Below, in pieces: positions 32,248 to 44,151 of a DNA stretch of 64,000 nucleotides. The stretch is from Macrothele yani (taxonomy: Eukaryota; Arthropoda; Arachnida; Araneae; Macrothelidae): positions 53,865,936 through 53,929,935 of the forward strand of contig CM077016.1 of the NCBI GenBank assembly GCA_039090855.1, given 5' to 3'. A program made the translations under genes and the position numbers. Position 1 is the first letter of the stretch. Every line of letters starts with the position of its first letter. The notes below the pieces were generated by a model. That model had not been told where the DNA came from and did not search any database. It saw nothing but the letters and a program-made list of their open reading frames with translations.

Positions 32248-32250
<3 letters not shown>
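30920..32250 (-). pseudogene. RTE-type LINE, 3' half, unit A/B junction
   Basis: Minus-strand reverse transcriptase starting inside RT domain 0-1 ('[20 protein letters not shown]') next to the (TA)n tract and running through 'LCMAFIDYEKAFDSV', 'GVRQGDTISPKLF', the catalytic 'LRFADDIVIF', and the RTE C-terminus 'WAGHTARRTDHRWTVKIL'. The endonuclease domain is missing (5' truncation). Stops occur at 'MA*PRE' (32,105) and after 'LTYGAET' (31,331, a Trp codon changed to TGA). The 3' end is a short (ATC)n tail at about 30,926-30,938. RTE clade by motif; inactive copy. Confidence 0.85.

Positions 32251-32294
<44 letters not shown>
32250..32294. repeat. (TA)n microsatellite, unit A/B junction
   Basis: About 45 bp of TA repeat between the RTE 5' truncation point and the tRNA-like sequence. 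It is the unoccupied version of the tract that holds the palindromic element in unit B. Confidence 0.95.
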
Positions 32295-32295
<1 letters not shown>

Positions 32296-32325
32296 CAATG
32301 AAAGCAGATAACCATGATAGCACAT

Positions 32326-32530
32326 GTCCGCGTAGCGCAGTTGGGAGGGCGATTTACTCCTGAGTGAGGGTGACCCGGGTTCGATGCCTGGCGTAGACAA
32401 AGATAATGGAGAAATTTACTTCGTCGTAAGTTTCTATAAACCTTCAGCGCGTTGGGTTTGGTGCTGCGAGGAACAGGTCACGCAACCAGAGGAGTGTGCG
32501 TGGGTTATTAGAATTGATTTTTGAAGTTAC
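32326..32530 (+). repeat. tRNA-like SINE/LTR-like sequence, start of unit B
   Basis: The first 73 nt (32,326-32,398) resemble a tRNA: GTCCGCG start, box A TAGCGCAGTTGG, box B GGTTCGATGCC, ending GTAGAC. The D and anticodon arms pair poorly. The following 'GGAGAAA..TACTTCGT' matches what follows the cloverleaf in the TRIM LTR at 38,265-38,753. It is therefore a relative of that LTR or of the SINE it came from. The body runs to about 32,530. Confidence 0.65.
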
Positions 32531-35214
32531 AAAGAAAGGGTTCAAGAACTAACTTATTTTCATTAGCGAAATAACATTGCTGTAGAACTTTGACTGTTAT
32601 TAATTGCTATTGCCATATATTACCTTTTTCTGTTATTCAGTTCAGTTCAACATTATTATTCAGTTCAGTTCAATATGCGATTTTGAAGAATCTTCATTTA
32701 GACTAAATATTCTTTCATTAATTCAGTGAAGGATAACCTGCGTAACTCAGCTTACCTGAAAAAAAACCCCAAGATAGCTGATCAAAGAGTCCTTCAGTTA
32801 TTATTCCAAGGAATGAGTATAAAATGATTTCTATCTGAGCGTTTTATCATGAACATTTCGAGAAATGGAAAATACTATGTTGGAAAAAAATATATAAATA
32901 CCATATTGAAATCTGGAACCCCGAGTTAAGGCGAAAATTTGAGAACTAGCCGTTGAAACCTGAGTAGATTCAAAACTTTGAAGGCACTTTTTAGGTAAGG
33001 CGGTTTGAACATTTTTTGAGTGCTCAAATTCTTGGTTATTCAATGATTACTGTATTTACTATTCTGTCATTTTAATCTTCAGCACGGTATTCCTCCCCAT
33101 CTTAGGTAGTTTCCAGCTTTACGTCTTCAGCAAAACCTTATGGAGAGGTGGACCTAATATATATTTGCTTAACCTTTTAAAATAAAGAAATATATATATC
33201 ATCAAATGACCGAATATAAAGTAAAAAATGACCGTTTTGACTCATTCATTTGAGGATTAGTATTTTTCATGGAACACATGGTTTTTGTCATTTTTTGTCT
33301 GGTTACAGGTTAACTTAATTTTCTACGATGAAGGCACCAAATAAAATTAATCTCTTGATGACAACACCAAGGTAGAGTGCATCGGTCCGCACGGATTCTT
33401 ATGTGATTTATAGTGAAACCAGTAACTTTCAAGCTCACAAACAAAATTAAAGAAAAATTTTCTTATGAGCTACGTTTCATCTGACACTTCCAGTGGTCGG
33501 TGACCCCTCAAACCGGAATTTCTTTAGGTTGCTTCGCTTCAGCGTAGCCCAGGAGTGAATAAGACACAATCTACATAGCCCTACGATTCAATGCACAAAA
33601 GACACATGTTGGCACCTAATCCTACATGTTAACTAGTACACACACAGTTAACATGTTGACACCTAATCCTACATGTTAACTAGTACACACACAGTTAATC
33701 TTCCAGCATAATGGAAAAAGAATCGTAGAGCTCATGAGGAAAACAGTTGTGGAACCTTTTCCTTTTTTCATGAGCTTTACAATTCCCAATGACTGATTCA
33801 TGACGGCGCTACTGTGGGAACCATAATTCCACAAAATTAATTTGCCACCTTCGTCAGCTGAACGGCCCACATCCTCATAGATTTCAATCTTTTATATAAG
33901 ATATCTATTCAGGTAGGCAGCACTGTGACACATATCGGAACAAGCAATGTTTTCAGAGACGCTTCCTGCACGGCTTTGTTGCTACATCTGTTCGAAAACA
34001 AATTGCGTGTTGCTTCTTAAAAATAGATGCACTAAAGTCCAGTAGTTATCATTAATGTTACAGCTTTTTCTGATGTAAAATGTTTCCCTTCTTTTCTGAG
34101 AAATTAAAACTTTTACTAGTTACATTATTCTTAATGTTTTAAAATTCTGTTAGCATCTTCTAAGCTTATAGCTACTGTCAGTAAAACCAGTTACAGCTGA
34201 AATTCCTGACGCATTCTTCTCGCTTTGAAGATTCACCAAATTTGCGTTTAGAAGTATAACTGACCTACTCAAAGTAATTATTTTTTGAAGAAGAATGAGG
34301 TCACATGCTTTGTAAAAACTACTTTCTACGATATTGACTGTAAATTTCTTGACCAGCGAATAATCGTTTACTTACTACTTACTCATGTAAGGTTTTGTTC
34401 TCACTTCGGGGGTCATGCTTGGGTGAGATCTTGCAGTACACCCGAGATAAATTACCCTGAGAATATCTGTAACTGACATAATATCGGTATTGGAACTAGC
34501 GTATATTATTTGAAACCCGTAAAAGCATAAACAATTTTTATGTATTGTAAGACTGGCTGATCGAGAGGTTATGAAAAAGGTGGTTATAAAATGTTTGATC
34601 CAGAGTGGGAAATCGAGAGGCTATAAAATAAGCTGACCAGACCGGTGATAGCTTATTTTATAACCTCTCGATTGTGTTACATGACAAACTAACGTAGTTT
34701 CGTGTCCCTCCCCTAAAACGATAATAAAAATGTCACGGTGTATTCCCCCCTTGCCTCAAAAGCACACCTTCAGCAAACTAATAACAATGATGAAGATGCT
34801 TCAAAGCAAAAATCCTTGAGCAGCCCATTTATATACTAAACTGGAACACAAAGTCAATTGTTGCGCAACAATGATTTGAAATTAGATTTCAACAATAAGT
34901 TTGTGCTTGTGTTGTTTACCAGTGGTAATGGTTGCAATGCTCCGTCTCCACTCTGCAACTAGGACACGGCGGAAACAATTCCGCTGAACGACCATGCCGT
35001 CCACCAAATACTTGTCTTACAAGAGACTAATGGGGGAAGCTAAGGGATTCTGTATAGGAATATTGAAGTGCAGAAAATTCGGTTTTTTGTTCCGATGCGT
35101 TCGCCACCATTCAGCGATGGTATAGAAATTGGTCATATGGTCTGACCGGTGATCATTTTCGAGAAACGGCCGCCATCTTGAAATATTATGAATATATTGT
35201 AATCATTTTAAGTT

Positions 35215-35845
35215 AATGTAATATGGGTGTACTTACAGAATGATTTAAAAATGGAATAAACATGTTGTTCTAATCTGCAATAAAGTTTCTAGAAATATTG
35301 GAATTGTTAGTCACATATTATCTAATTTTTCTATTAAAATTTTAATTCTATTATATTATACATTAGCTCAAACGCATTTAATTTATTGTCTTTCATCGTG
35401 GGGACTAACAACAAAATCAAATATTAAAAAAACTACAAGTTCTACAAAACAAATATATCAGACAAATGGATCTTAAATAAAATACTAACACTAACATGGC
35501 ATGTCAAGCTGATCTTCACATTCATACGCACGTTAATCCCAATAAATATGGTGTATTAAATATTAAACAATTAACTATAACCTTGGATTAAATATGTATA
35601 ACAAAGAATAATATCAATTGTTTAATAATTGATATCCATAGTGTTACAAATAAATACGATACCAGAAAAAAAAACTTTCTTATTAAAACACGTAAGCCAA
35701 AAACTGGATTAATTAAGCAAAGCATAAACTATCAGGGCCACTCTATTGGAATCATTTAACTTCTGAAATAAATATAATTAACAAGTATAATTTATTTAAG
35801 AAGAAACTAAAAACTTACTTACTTGCACACTAATAATGTTATTGT
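35215..35845 (+). pseudogene. LINE ORF2 C-terminal fragment, unit B left arm
   Basis: Same fragment as 1,740-2,370. The RT thumb and C-terminal motifs are recognisable but split by frameshifts. No catalytic core. Confidence 0.68.
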
Positions 35846-36129
35846 TTTAAAAAAAATGGGATGGGTGTAAACAACAAGCCCGAAAAGGGTGGGTGAATGT
35901 TGTAAAATGAGCATTGCCTGTTTCATCCCGATACTTCCGTTTTCTTTTCATGTCAATCGTTGGGCTCATTTGACTATTTGGCAATGACTTCGGGGTTTCA
36001 AGGCTAAGTCAGGTCACTATATAAACCTTTTCTTTGATTCTCCGTGCTGTTTCAGTATTACTATATTGATATGCATATAATTGTATTAATTGTAATAATA
36101 TTTCATGTAACAGCTAAAAATGATAAAAA

Positions 36130-36402
36130 CACTGCTGGCCACCCAAAATTCAACACCAAGAAGGACACGAGATAGCAAAGCCAGATTTACTGGACACATA
36201 ACAACAGATACAAAGATGAAACGATTGAGCTTACAGGCCCGTGCGACTTGCGGAACACGCAGACATCAATAGTTCGTGTGGCCCCCATGGCTGGCAATAA
36301 CGGCCGCTACACGCCGCGGAATCGAACGAAAGAGGCTTTGGATGTGGGCTTGGGGTATGTCGGTCCAGGCTGCTTCCACACTTTGCCACAGTTCATCAGG
36401 CG
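36130..36402 (-). mobile_element. Tc1-A 3' end fragment, left side, unit B
   Basis: Same as 2,666-2,938. The flanking TA has changed to AA. Ends flush at the Transib terminus 36,403. Confidence 0.86.
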
Positions 36403-38294
36403 CACAGTGTTCGGAATCGCTAAAAACCCGGACAAAAATAATTTTTCGAACTTCATATTTTAAACACACAATTCGCTTAATAATAATCCTCGGTAGGCAT
36501 TCTGATACGACTAAGTGTTTTTGAAAGTATATTCCAATGGTTCTGGTCAATACTTAAGTTCAAAAGTGCTGTAACTCTTCCTTGATTAATTTTGCAATTC
36601 TGTAGGTGATTTTGTTAACATTGTTTCTGACTGAACAATGCAAAATATAATACTAAGTGTATTTTTTGTGAATCTGTTATGGTTATATATATAGTGCACA
36701 ATTACAAATTTTAGTGTTTTTTGTTTCTAAGTACTGATAAAAAATACAAATTTTAATGCCCGTATTTTGCGAAAAAAAAAATGTTTTTAGAGTTTAAAAA
36801 AAATGGCCAAACATGTCCACCGCGAAACTTACAAATGTATTTTGGTAGATAATTATAAGTCTATCACTGAAGGTTTCACCTGCAACACCTTGCAATGCTG
36901 TGAACTATGACCTTTTGTTTGTGAAGCTTACCTGTTATTTATGAGCAGCCAGCTGCTGACATCAGAAAGGTGTTCTCCCGCTAAACAACTCGCGGGCGCT
37001 GAGCACTTCCTGAAATTTATGTTTGTTTACTCAAGGAGCGGCTTGTCGGTGATAAACCACAGACCCTTGATTTCTTCAGTTTCCAGAGGGCTGGTGTTTG
37101 TATCAGGTCAGTGAATAGTGTGTGACAATATAGTGTGTGTGAAAAAGGAATTTACATGTATGTTAGTCGGCGAGAACTTTACGAGAAAATGAAAGAAAAG
37201 AATAATGAGACCAGTGTACTACAAGAAGAAAATGTTGTGCAATATGTGAAGAACAAATTTGAATTAAATTTGGACAGTCAGAGCACAAAATCTCTACACA
37301 GCATAATAAGAATGAGTTTTTTCTTAAATACTATCAGCGTTGGAAGAAATGTCACCGAACTGAAAGCATTTTCTTCGTAAATATTCAGACTGGTTACAGC
37401 AAGAAATTGAATTACCATTTACAGACTTTCCTTCCACTTCTTCGGAAAAGCGTGGACGTCCTTCGAAAGTATTTCAGCAATTAAGTGAAAGAAGTAAGAG
37501 GCGGAAAATTCAATATCTGAGGGAGAATGTGGGTGCTGCGGAGCTTTCATATGCCACAGTGATGAATTTGAGGGCTGCAGGTGACGAAAATGCAGCAAAA
37601 TTATTAAAGGAAGTGACCACATCAACACCTACCAGAGGTAAACAAATTCGTGACTCATGGTTGAGGAAAAGAAAACAAGATACGAAGCTCTCAGAAGAAG
37701 AAGCGTTATCTATGATAGTAAGTACACATTTATCAAAACATCAATATATGTCAATTACAAAAATGGCAATTAATCACAATCATGACTTATATCCAAGTTA
37801 TTATGCAATTCTGAAAGCAAAAGACGCAAGTTATCCGCACAATATAGTGTTAGTGATAGTGCATGTGAAGTGAAAGTTCAGAATTTATTGGACCATACTG
37901 CTGCCCGAATTTTGTCATTTCTACCTGAAAGTGTGCCGTCTAACAACGAAAAAACTTATATTTTACATTGTAAATGAGGTTTCGACGGTAGTGCTGGTCA
38001 TTCCTAATACAAGCAGAAATGGGTTCAAAGCGGCAGTAGTGATCAATATCTATTTATGACATCTATCGTTCCCTTACGAATGTTTGACTGTGAAACGGAA
38101 GATTCCGTATGGAAAATGAACGACCATCATCAACCCGTTTTTGTAGGCCTATTCGTCTCTAGTGGCTTCATGAAACCCCTGCAGTTGCCCAAGCAGAAAG
38201 AGAATTATGAACGAACAAATTAAAAATTTACAGCCATTAAGAAGTGACAACATTACAGTACAGTTATAACGAAGTGGTTTTCTCCGTCATTTCT

Positions 38295-38366
38295 GTCCGC
38301 GCCAGGATTCGAACCCGGGTCCACTCATTCCGGAATAAGTTGCTCTACCAGTTGAGCTACGCGGAC
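38295..38366 (-). tRNA. tRNA-like cloverleaf in the TRIM 3' LTR
   Basis: 72 nt that fold as a tRNA: acceptor stem GTCCGCG/CGCGGAC (7 perfect pairs), D arm GCTC/GAGC, an anticodon stem ACTTA/TGAGT with an 8 nt loop TTCCGGAA, and T arm CCGGG/CCTGG with loop TTCGAAT. Box A (TAGCTCAACTGG) and box B (GGTTCGAATCC) are canonical. The 8 nt anticodon loop argues against a working tRNA; an Arg-type CCG reading is possible. It is more probably a Pol III promoter module captured in the LTR. Confidence 0.72.
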
Positions 38367-38604
38367 ATTTTATTCTGATTCCTATCTGCCTTTATGTCGT
38401 GTGCGTTCTTCTGGCAGGTACGTCACATCTCCTGGTACGTTACATCATCCCCCTCTTGTTTTTTTTTTTTTTTCGAAGTGCTGCTCTTATTTTTCTTGTC
38501 TCGCGGTGTGGAAATAACATCACACCATTGCGAGATTGTGAACGGTCGGGTCATCCGGATAGTTCGGGCGCCATTATAACGAAGTGGTTTTCTCAGTCAT
38601 TTCT

Positions 38605-38676
38605 GTCCGCGCCAGGATTCGAACCCGGGTCCACTCATTCCGGAATAAGTTGCTCTACCAATTAAGCTACGCGGAC
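38605..38676 (-). tRNA. tRNA-like cloverleaf in the TRIM 5' LTR
   Basis: Second copy, 310 bp away as expected from the LTR spacing. It differs from its partner at two D-arm positions, one of which leaves a T-G wobble pair. The acceptor stem, anticodon loop and T arm are unchanged, and box A and box B are both intact. Confidence 0.72.
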
Positions 38677-39816
38677 ATTTGTTCTGATTGCTATGTGCCT
38701 TTATGTCGTGTGCGTCCTTCTGGCAGGTACGTCACATCTCCTGGTACGTTACACAGTATTCTCTCATATTGTCAATGATTGATGGGAAAATATGTAATGC
38801 TCTGACCCAGTCATCAAGCATGAAATGTTACATATGTGGCGCGAAAGTGTCGGACCTGAACAAGTTAGATTACGTTACAGAAGTGCCAGAGGATACCTCT
38901 TCCTTTGAGTTTGGACTGTCTATTCTTCCTGCCCATATACGCTTTTTTGAGTGTATTCTGGATATCTCTTACCGCTTAGATTTTAAGAAATGGAAAGCGA
39001 GTAAGAAAGATGAAACCCGTGAGCTTCTGGAAAAAAGGAAACGAATTGTCCAAGATTCCTTCAGGAATAGACTAGGACTTATCGTAGATGTTCCAAAACC
39101 AGGCTGTGGAAACACGAAAGACTGCAATACCGCCAGAAGATTCTTTACAAATCCCGAAATAAGTTCCGAAGTGAGTTGAGTAGACCAAAATTTGATCTCT
39201 CGTTTTGGAAATATTCTAACAGCAATTTCATGCTGCCACGAAATAAATGCAACAAAATTTAATATGTACTGCATGGAAACAGCACAGTTATTCGTGAGAT
39301 TGTATTCCTGGTACTATATGCCACCCACGGTACATAAAATTCTTGTTCATGGATCCGTAATTGTGCAGGCAGCGATTTTACCGATTGGAGAGCTTTCAGA
39401 AGAAGCCATTGAGTGTAGAAACAAAAATGTAAGAAAATTTCGAAAAAGCTTTACCCGAAAATTTTCACGACAAGACAGCAATTTGGACCTCTTTCGCAGG
39501 TTAATGGTGACTTCTGACCCATTAATTTCCAGCTTGGGAGGACTACTAAAAAAACAAATAAAACTACCTTCGGAAGTGCTATCTATTGGTAATATCCAAT
39601 GAAGAGGAGGAAGGGGAAGAAGACGACGAATGTGAAACATCTGCTTCAGAAGACGAATGGCCGGCTGGATATCTGGACCCTTCTTACAGTACTGTGAGTA
39701 ATTATAATTCATTAAAACACCTTAATAAGCGAATATTTAGTTATCCCACTACAGATTTTTTCGTTTAAGACGTACAAATATTTTTGTCCGCCTTTTTTCC
39801 TATCCAGACCACTGTG

Positions 39817-40789
39817 CGACGTCAGACTCAGCCGCGGCACACGACCGATCCGAAGTACCGGCATGTTGTGCAGCGGGCATTGACGGCTCACACCGCCACA
39901 TCACGAACGTTAGCGCAGGAATTAGGGTGTGTTGCGCAACAACCTGTGTCAGCACGTACCGTTCGACGTCGTCTGCAGGAGCGGGGACTTGTCGCACGGC
40001 GCCCATTGCTCCGATTACTATTGATGTTACACCACCGGCGAGTGCGGCAGCAGTGGGCAGTTGAACGCCGCAGCTGGACTACGGAATGGCACGACATTGT
40101 CTTCTCCGACGAATCCCGCTTCTGCCTGCAACACAACGATGGTCGGATCCGCGTGTGGCGGCACCGCGGCGAGAGACTGTATGACGCCTGCATTACGCAT
40201 CGCCATACCGGGTCCGTCGCCTGGCATTATGGTTTGGGGTGCAATTGGATGTGACACTTGCCCCCCTCTGGTACGCATCGCCGGTAAATTCAGCAGCCAC
40301 CGCTACATCTCTGACGTTTTGGAGTCTGTAGTCCTCCCTTACTTGCAGGACCTGCCAGTGGCCACGTTTCAACAGGTCAATGCGCGCTCGCACGTGACAC
40401 GCATCGTGCAACAATTCTTCACGGCCCACCAGGTGTCACTGCTGCAGTGGCCCGCCTATTCTCCTGATATGTCGCTGGTCGGCAGCCGAGTGGCCCGGCA
40501 AGCGCCACCCGCTGCTACGCCTGATGAACTGTGGCAACGTGTGGAAGCAGCATGGACCGACATACCCCAAGCCCAATCCAAAGCCTCTTTCGTTCGATTC
40601 CGCGGCGTGTAGCGGCCGTTATTGCCAGCCATGGGGGCCATACGAACTATTGATGTCTGCGTGTTCCGCAAGTCGCACTGGCCTGTAAGCTCAATCGTTT
40701 AATCTTTGTATCTGTTGTTATGTGTCCAGTAAATCTGGCTTTGCTATCTCGTGTCCTTTTTGGTGCTGCATTTTGGGTGGCCAGCAGTG
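39817..40789 (+). mobile_element. Tc1-A transposon, 5'-truncated, unit B
   Basis: Unit B copy of 5,864-6,842, with the same missing 5' end and the same lesion at the third catalytic site. Additional damage here includes a one-base insertion near 40,210 that shifts the frame between the first and second Asp regions, a change of the second motif from QQDNARSH to QQVNARSH, and a short deletion near 40,574. It is inactive. The start is taken directly after the Transib end. Confidence 0.86.
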
Positions 40790-43700
40790 TATTTATCATT
40801 TTTAGCTGTTACATGAAATATTATTACAATTAATACAATTATTTGCATATCAATATAGTAATACAGAAACAGCACGGAGAATCAAAGAAAAGGTTTATAT
40901 AGTGACCTGACTTAGCCTTGAAACTCCGAAGTCATTGCCAAATAGTCAAATGAGCCCAACGATTGACATAAAAAGAGAACGGAAGTATCAGGATGAAACA
41001 GGCAATGCTCGTTTTACAACATTCACCCTACCTTTTCAGGCTTGTTGTTTACACCCATCACTTTTTTTAAACTACAACATTATTAGTGTGCAAGTAAGTA
41101 GCTTTTTAGTTTCTTCCTAAATAAATTATAATTGTTAATTATATTTATTTCAGAAGTTAAATGATTCCAATAGTGTGGGCCCTGATAGTTTATGCTTTGC
41201 TTAATCAATCCAGTTTTTGGCTTACGTGTTTTAATAAGAGAGTTTTTTGTTTCTGGTATCGTATTTATGTGTAACACTATGGATAGCAATTATTTCACAA
41301 TTGATATTATTCTTTTTTATACATATTTAATCCAAGGTTATAGTTGATTGTTTAATATTTAATACACCATATTTATTGGGATTAACGTGCGTATGAATGT
41401 GAAGATCAGCTTGACATGCCGTGTTAGTGCTAGTATTTTATTTAAGATCCATTAGTCTGATATATTTGTTTTGTAGAACTTGTAGTTTTTTTAATATTTG
41501 ATTTTGTTGTTTGTCCCCGCGATGAAAGACAATAAATTAAATGCGTTTGAGCTAATGTATAATATAATAGAATTAAAATTTTAATAGAAAAATTAGATAA
41601 TATGTGACTAACAATTCCAATATTTCTAGAAACTTTATTGCAGATTAGAACAACATGTTTATTCCATTTTTAAATCATTCTGTAAGTACACCCATATTAC
41701 ATTTACTTAAAAAGATTACAATATATTCATAATATTTCAAGATGGCGGCCGTTTCTCGAAAATGATCACCGGTCAGACCATATGACCAATTTCTATACCA
41801 TCGCTGAAGGGTGGCGAACGCATCGGAACAAAAAAACAAATTTTCTGCACTTCAATATTCCCATACAGATTCCCTTAGCTTCCCCATTAGTCTCTTGTAA
41901 GACAAGTATTTGGTGGACGGCATGGTCGTTCAGCGGAATTGTTCCCGCCGTGTCCTAGTTGCAGAGTGGAGACGGAGCATTGCAACCATTACCACTGGTA
42001 AACAATATAAGCACACAATTATTGTTGAAATCTAATTTCAAATCATTGTTGCGCAACAATTGACTTTGTGTTCCAGTTTAGTATATAAATGGGCTGCTCA
42101 ATGATTTCTGCTTTGAAGCATCTTCATCATTGTTATTAGTTTGCTGAAGGTGTGCTTTTGAGGCAAGGGGGGAATACACCGTGCTACAACACATGACATT
42201 TTATCGTAGAAAGTAGTTTTTACAAAGCATGTGACCTCGTTCTTGCATGTTCCCTAATAGTTACAAACTGGTCCTTTCACTTTCGGTAGGAACGGAACTT
42301 GTAGAACACGCCCCCACACACAATCTTAATGCTTCAAAATGTGTTGCTGAGCTAACCATTCAATTTTAATATGAGGACGAGGTAACGCACCTTAGATTTA
42401 AATCTTAGAAATACGAGCAAAGACCGCATTGCACTAAGCTGTAGGCATGATAATGGTATTCTTCTTCAAAAAATAATTACTTTGAGTAGGTCAGTTATAC
42501 TTCTAAACGCAAATTTGGTGAATCTTCAAAGCGAGAAGAATGCGTCAGGAATTTCAGCTGTAACTGGTTTTACTGACAGTAGCTATAAGCTTAGAAGATG
42601 CTAACAGAATTTTAAAACAGTAGGAATAATACAACTAGTAAAAGTTTCAATTTCTCAGAAAAGAAGAGAAACATTTTACATCAGAAAAAGCTGTAACATT
42701 AATGATAACGACTGGACTTTAGTGCATCTATTTTTAAGAAGCAACACGCAATTTGTTTTCGAACAGATGTAGCAACAAAGCCGGGCAGGAAGCGTTTACT
42801 TCCTTCTAAAAAAGACTTTCTGAAAACATTGCTTGTTCCGATATGTGTCACAGTGCTGCCTACCTGAATAGATATCTTATATAAAAGATTGAAATCTATG
42901 AGGATGTGGGCCGTTCAGCTGACGAAGGTGGCAAATTAATTTTGTGGAATTATGGTTCCCACAGTAGCGCCGTCATGAATCAGTCATTGGGAATTGTAAA
43001 GCTCGTGAAAAAAGGAAAAGGTTCCACAACTGTTTTCCTCATGAGCTCTACGATTCTTTTTTCCAATATGCTGGAAGATTAACTGTGTGTGTACTAGTTA
43101 ACATGTAGGATTAGGTGTCAACATGGGTCTTTTGTGCATTGAATCGTTGGGCTATGTAGATTGTGTCTTATTCACTCCTGGGCTACGCTGAAGCGAAGCA
43201 ACCTAAAGAAATTCCGGTTTGAGGGGTCACCGACCACTGGAAGTGTCAGATGAAACGTAGCTCATAAGAAAATTTTTCTTTAATTTTGTTTGTGAGCTTG
43301 AAAGTTACTGGTTTCACTATAAATCACATAAGAATCCGTGCGGACCGATGCACTCTACCTTAGTGTTATCATCTAGAGATTAATTTTATTTGGTACGTTC
43401 ATCGTAGCAAATTAAGTTAACCTGTAACCAGACAAAAATGACAAAAACCATGTGTTCCATGAAAGATACTAATCCTCAAATGAATGAGTCAAAACGGTCA
43501 TTTTTCACTTTATATTCGGTCATTTTATGATATATATATTTCTTTATTTTAAAAGGTTAAGCAAATATATATTAGGTTCACCTCTCCATAAGGTTTTTCT
43601 GAAGACGTAAAGCTGGAAACTACCGAAGATGGGGAGGAATACCGTGCTGAAGATTAAAATGACAGAATAGTAAATACAGTAATCACTGACCAACCAAACA

Positions 43701-44105
43701 TTTGAGCACTCAAAAAATGTTCAACCGCTCTTACCTAACACGTGCCTTCAAAGTTTTGAATCTACTCAGGTCTCAACGGCTAATTTTCAAATTTTCGCCT
43801 TAACTCGGGGTTCCAGATTTCAATCTGGTATTTATATACTTTTTTCCAACATAGTATTTTCTATTTCTCGAAATTTTCATGATAAAACGATCAAATAGAA
43901 ATCATTTTATACTCATTCCTCGGAAGAATAACTGAATGACTCTTTGCTCAGTTAACTTGTGTTTTTACATAGGTTATTGAACTACATATGTTATCCTTCA
44001 TCGAAATAGGGAAAGAATATTCAGTCTAAATCAAGATTTCTCGAAATCCCACATTGGGCTGAACTGAATAACAGAAATTTACAATATATGACAAAAGTAA
44101 TTAAC
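40518..44105. repeat. Right arm of the large inverted repeat, unit B
   Basis: Mirror of 32,590-36,402. It contains the Tc1-A 3' end, the minus-strand LINE tail (41,080-41,735), a 16 bp perfect palindrome with a TATA-like box downstream, and the first copy of the ~720 bp direct repeat. It is nearly identical to the unit A right arm. Confidence 0.88.
41080..41735 (-). pseudogene. LINE ORF2 C-terminal fragment, unit B right arm
   Basis: Minus-strand copy. Here the extreme C-terminus is open for 68 codons (41,289-41,083) and shows 'IKQSINYQGPHYWN' and 'FRKKLKSYLLAH', the best-preserved version of the LINE C-terminal motif in this window. Confidence 0.7.
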
Positions 44106-44151
44106 CTTCACATGATCTTCAAGTTAAAATGGTTTTCTTGACCGTAACTAT

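Larger units (their letters stand above)
1..32325. repeat. Macro-repeat unit A (5' end outside the window)
   Basis: First copy of a tandemly repeated ~18 kb unit. Position 1 matches 33,479 and about 54,477. The same order of palindrome arms, Tc1-A, Transib, SINE cluster, Tc1-B, Tc1-D and RTE fragment follows in each copy. The apparent length is inflated by about 15.4 kb between the two copies of a segment at 15,282 and 30,716, which hold the Gypsy-type insertion and a duplicated RTE end. Without it the period is about 18.04 kb. Seen directly by matching segments. That it is a genomic tandem array and not an assembly effect is inference. Confidence 0.85.
32590..36402. repeat. Left arm of the large inverted repeat, unit B
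   Basis: A complete 3.8 kb arm, mirrored at 40,518-44,105. The outer edge sits in a degenerate region with repeated 'attcagttcagttcaa' motifs (32,634-32,673). The inner edge is the Transib end at 36,403. It includes LINE and Tc1-A ends and the 1,154-type hairpin at 34,612-34,674. No host gene is visible. Confidence 0.88.
38265..38753 (-). mobile_element. TRIM (miniature LTR retrotransposon) with tRNA-like LTRs
   Basis: 489 bp element read on the minus strand. Its 5' LTR is 38,753-38,575 (179 bp) and its 3' LTR is 38,444-38,265 (180 bp). Both begin TGTAACG and end CGTTATA. One base after the 5' LTR is a primer-binding site, TGGCGCCCGAAC (38,573-38,562), of tRNA-Lys type. A polypurine tract 'aagagggggatga' (38,457-38,445) precedes the 3' LTR. 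The ~130 bp interior has no ORF. The target is duplicated as CAGT (38,261-38,264 and 38,754-38,757), and the empty site is intact in unit A near 4,797-4,805. The LTRs differ at about eight positions. Each LTR contains a complete tRNA-like gene with Pol III boxes. Confidence 0.88.
37156..39768 (+). pseudogene. Transib/RAG1-like transposase relic, unit B
   Basis: Same frame-broken transposase as in unit A. It is better preserved at one point: codon CGA at about 39,042 (K-R-I-V-Q) is intact where unit A has a TGA stop, so the run from 38,688 to 39,179 is open. The stop near 39,177 is shared. It is split by the TRIM between 'SDNITVQ' and 'YSLILSMIDGK'. 'HKILVH' and the E-containing 'ECRNK' motif are present. 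Not functional. Confidence 0.84.
36403..39816 (+). mobile_element. Transib-type transposon with TRIM insertion, unit B
   Basis: Second copy of the Transib relic. The same 7-22-9 termini occur at 36,403-36,440 and 39,779-39,816. It is 3,414 bp because a 489 bp TRIM sits at 38,265-38,753; without the TRIM and its target duplication it matches unit A. The flanks are identical to unit A, including the non-matching outer bases, so the rearranged context predates the array duplication. Confidence 0.88.

Noticed and set aside
38295..38366. Functional host tRNA gene
   Set aside because: The anticodon loop is 8 nt, and the sequence lies within a mobile LTR in two copies. It is listed as tRNA-like only.
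38265..38753. Two independent tRNA SINEs inserted side by side
   Set aside because: Both copies share identical outer ends beyond the tRNA part, a primer-binding site and a polypurine tract lie exactly at the inner edges, and only one target duplication flanks the pair. An LTR structure explains all of this.
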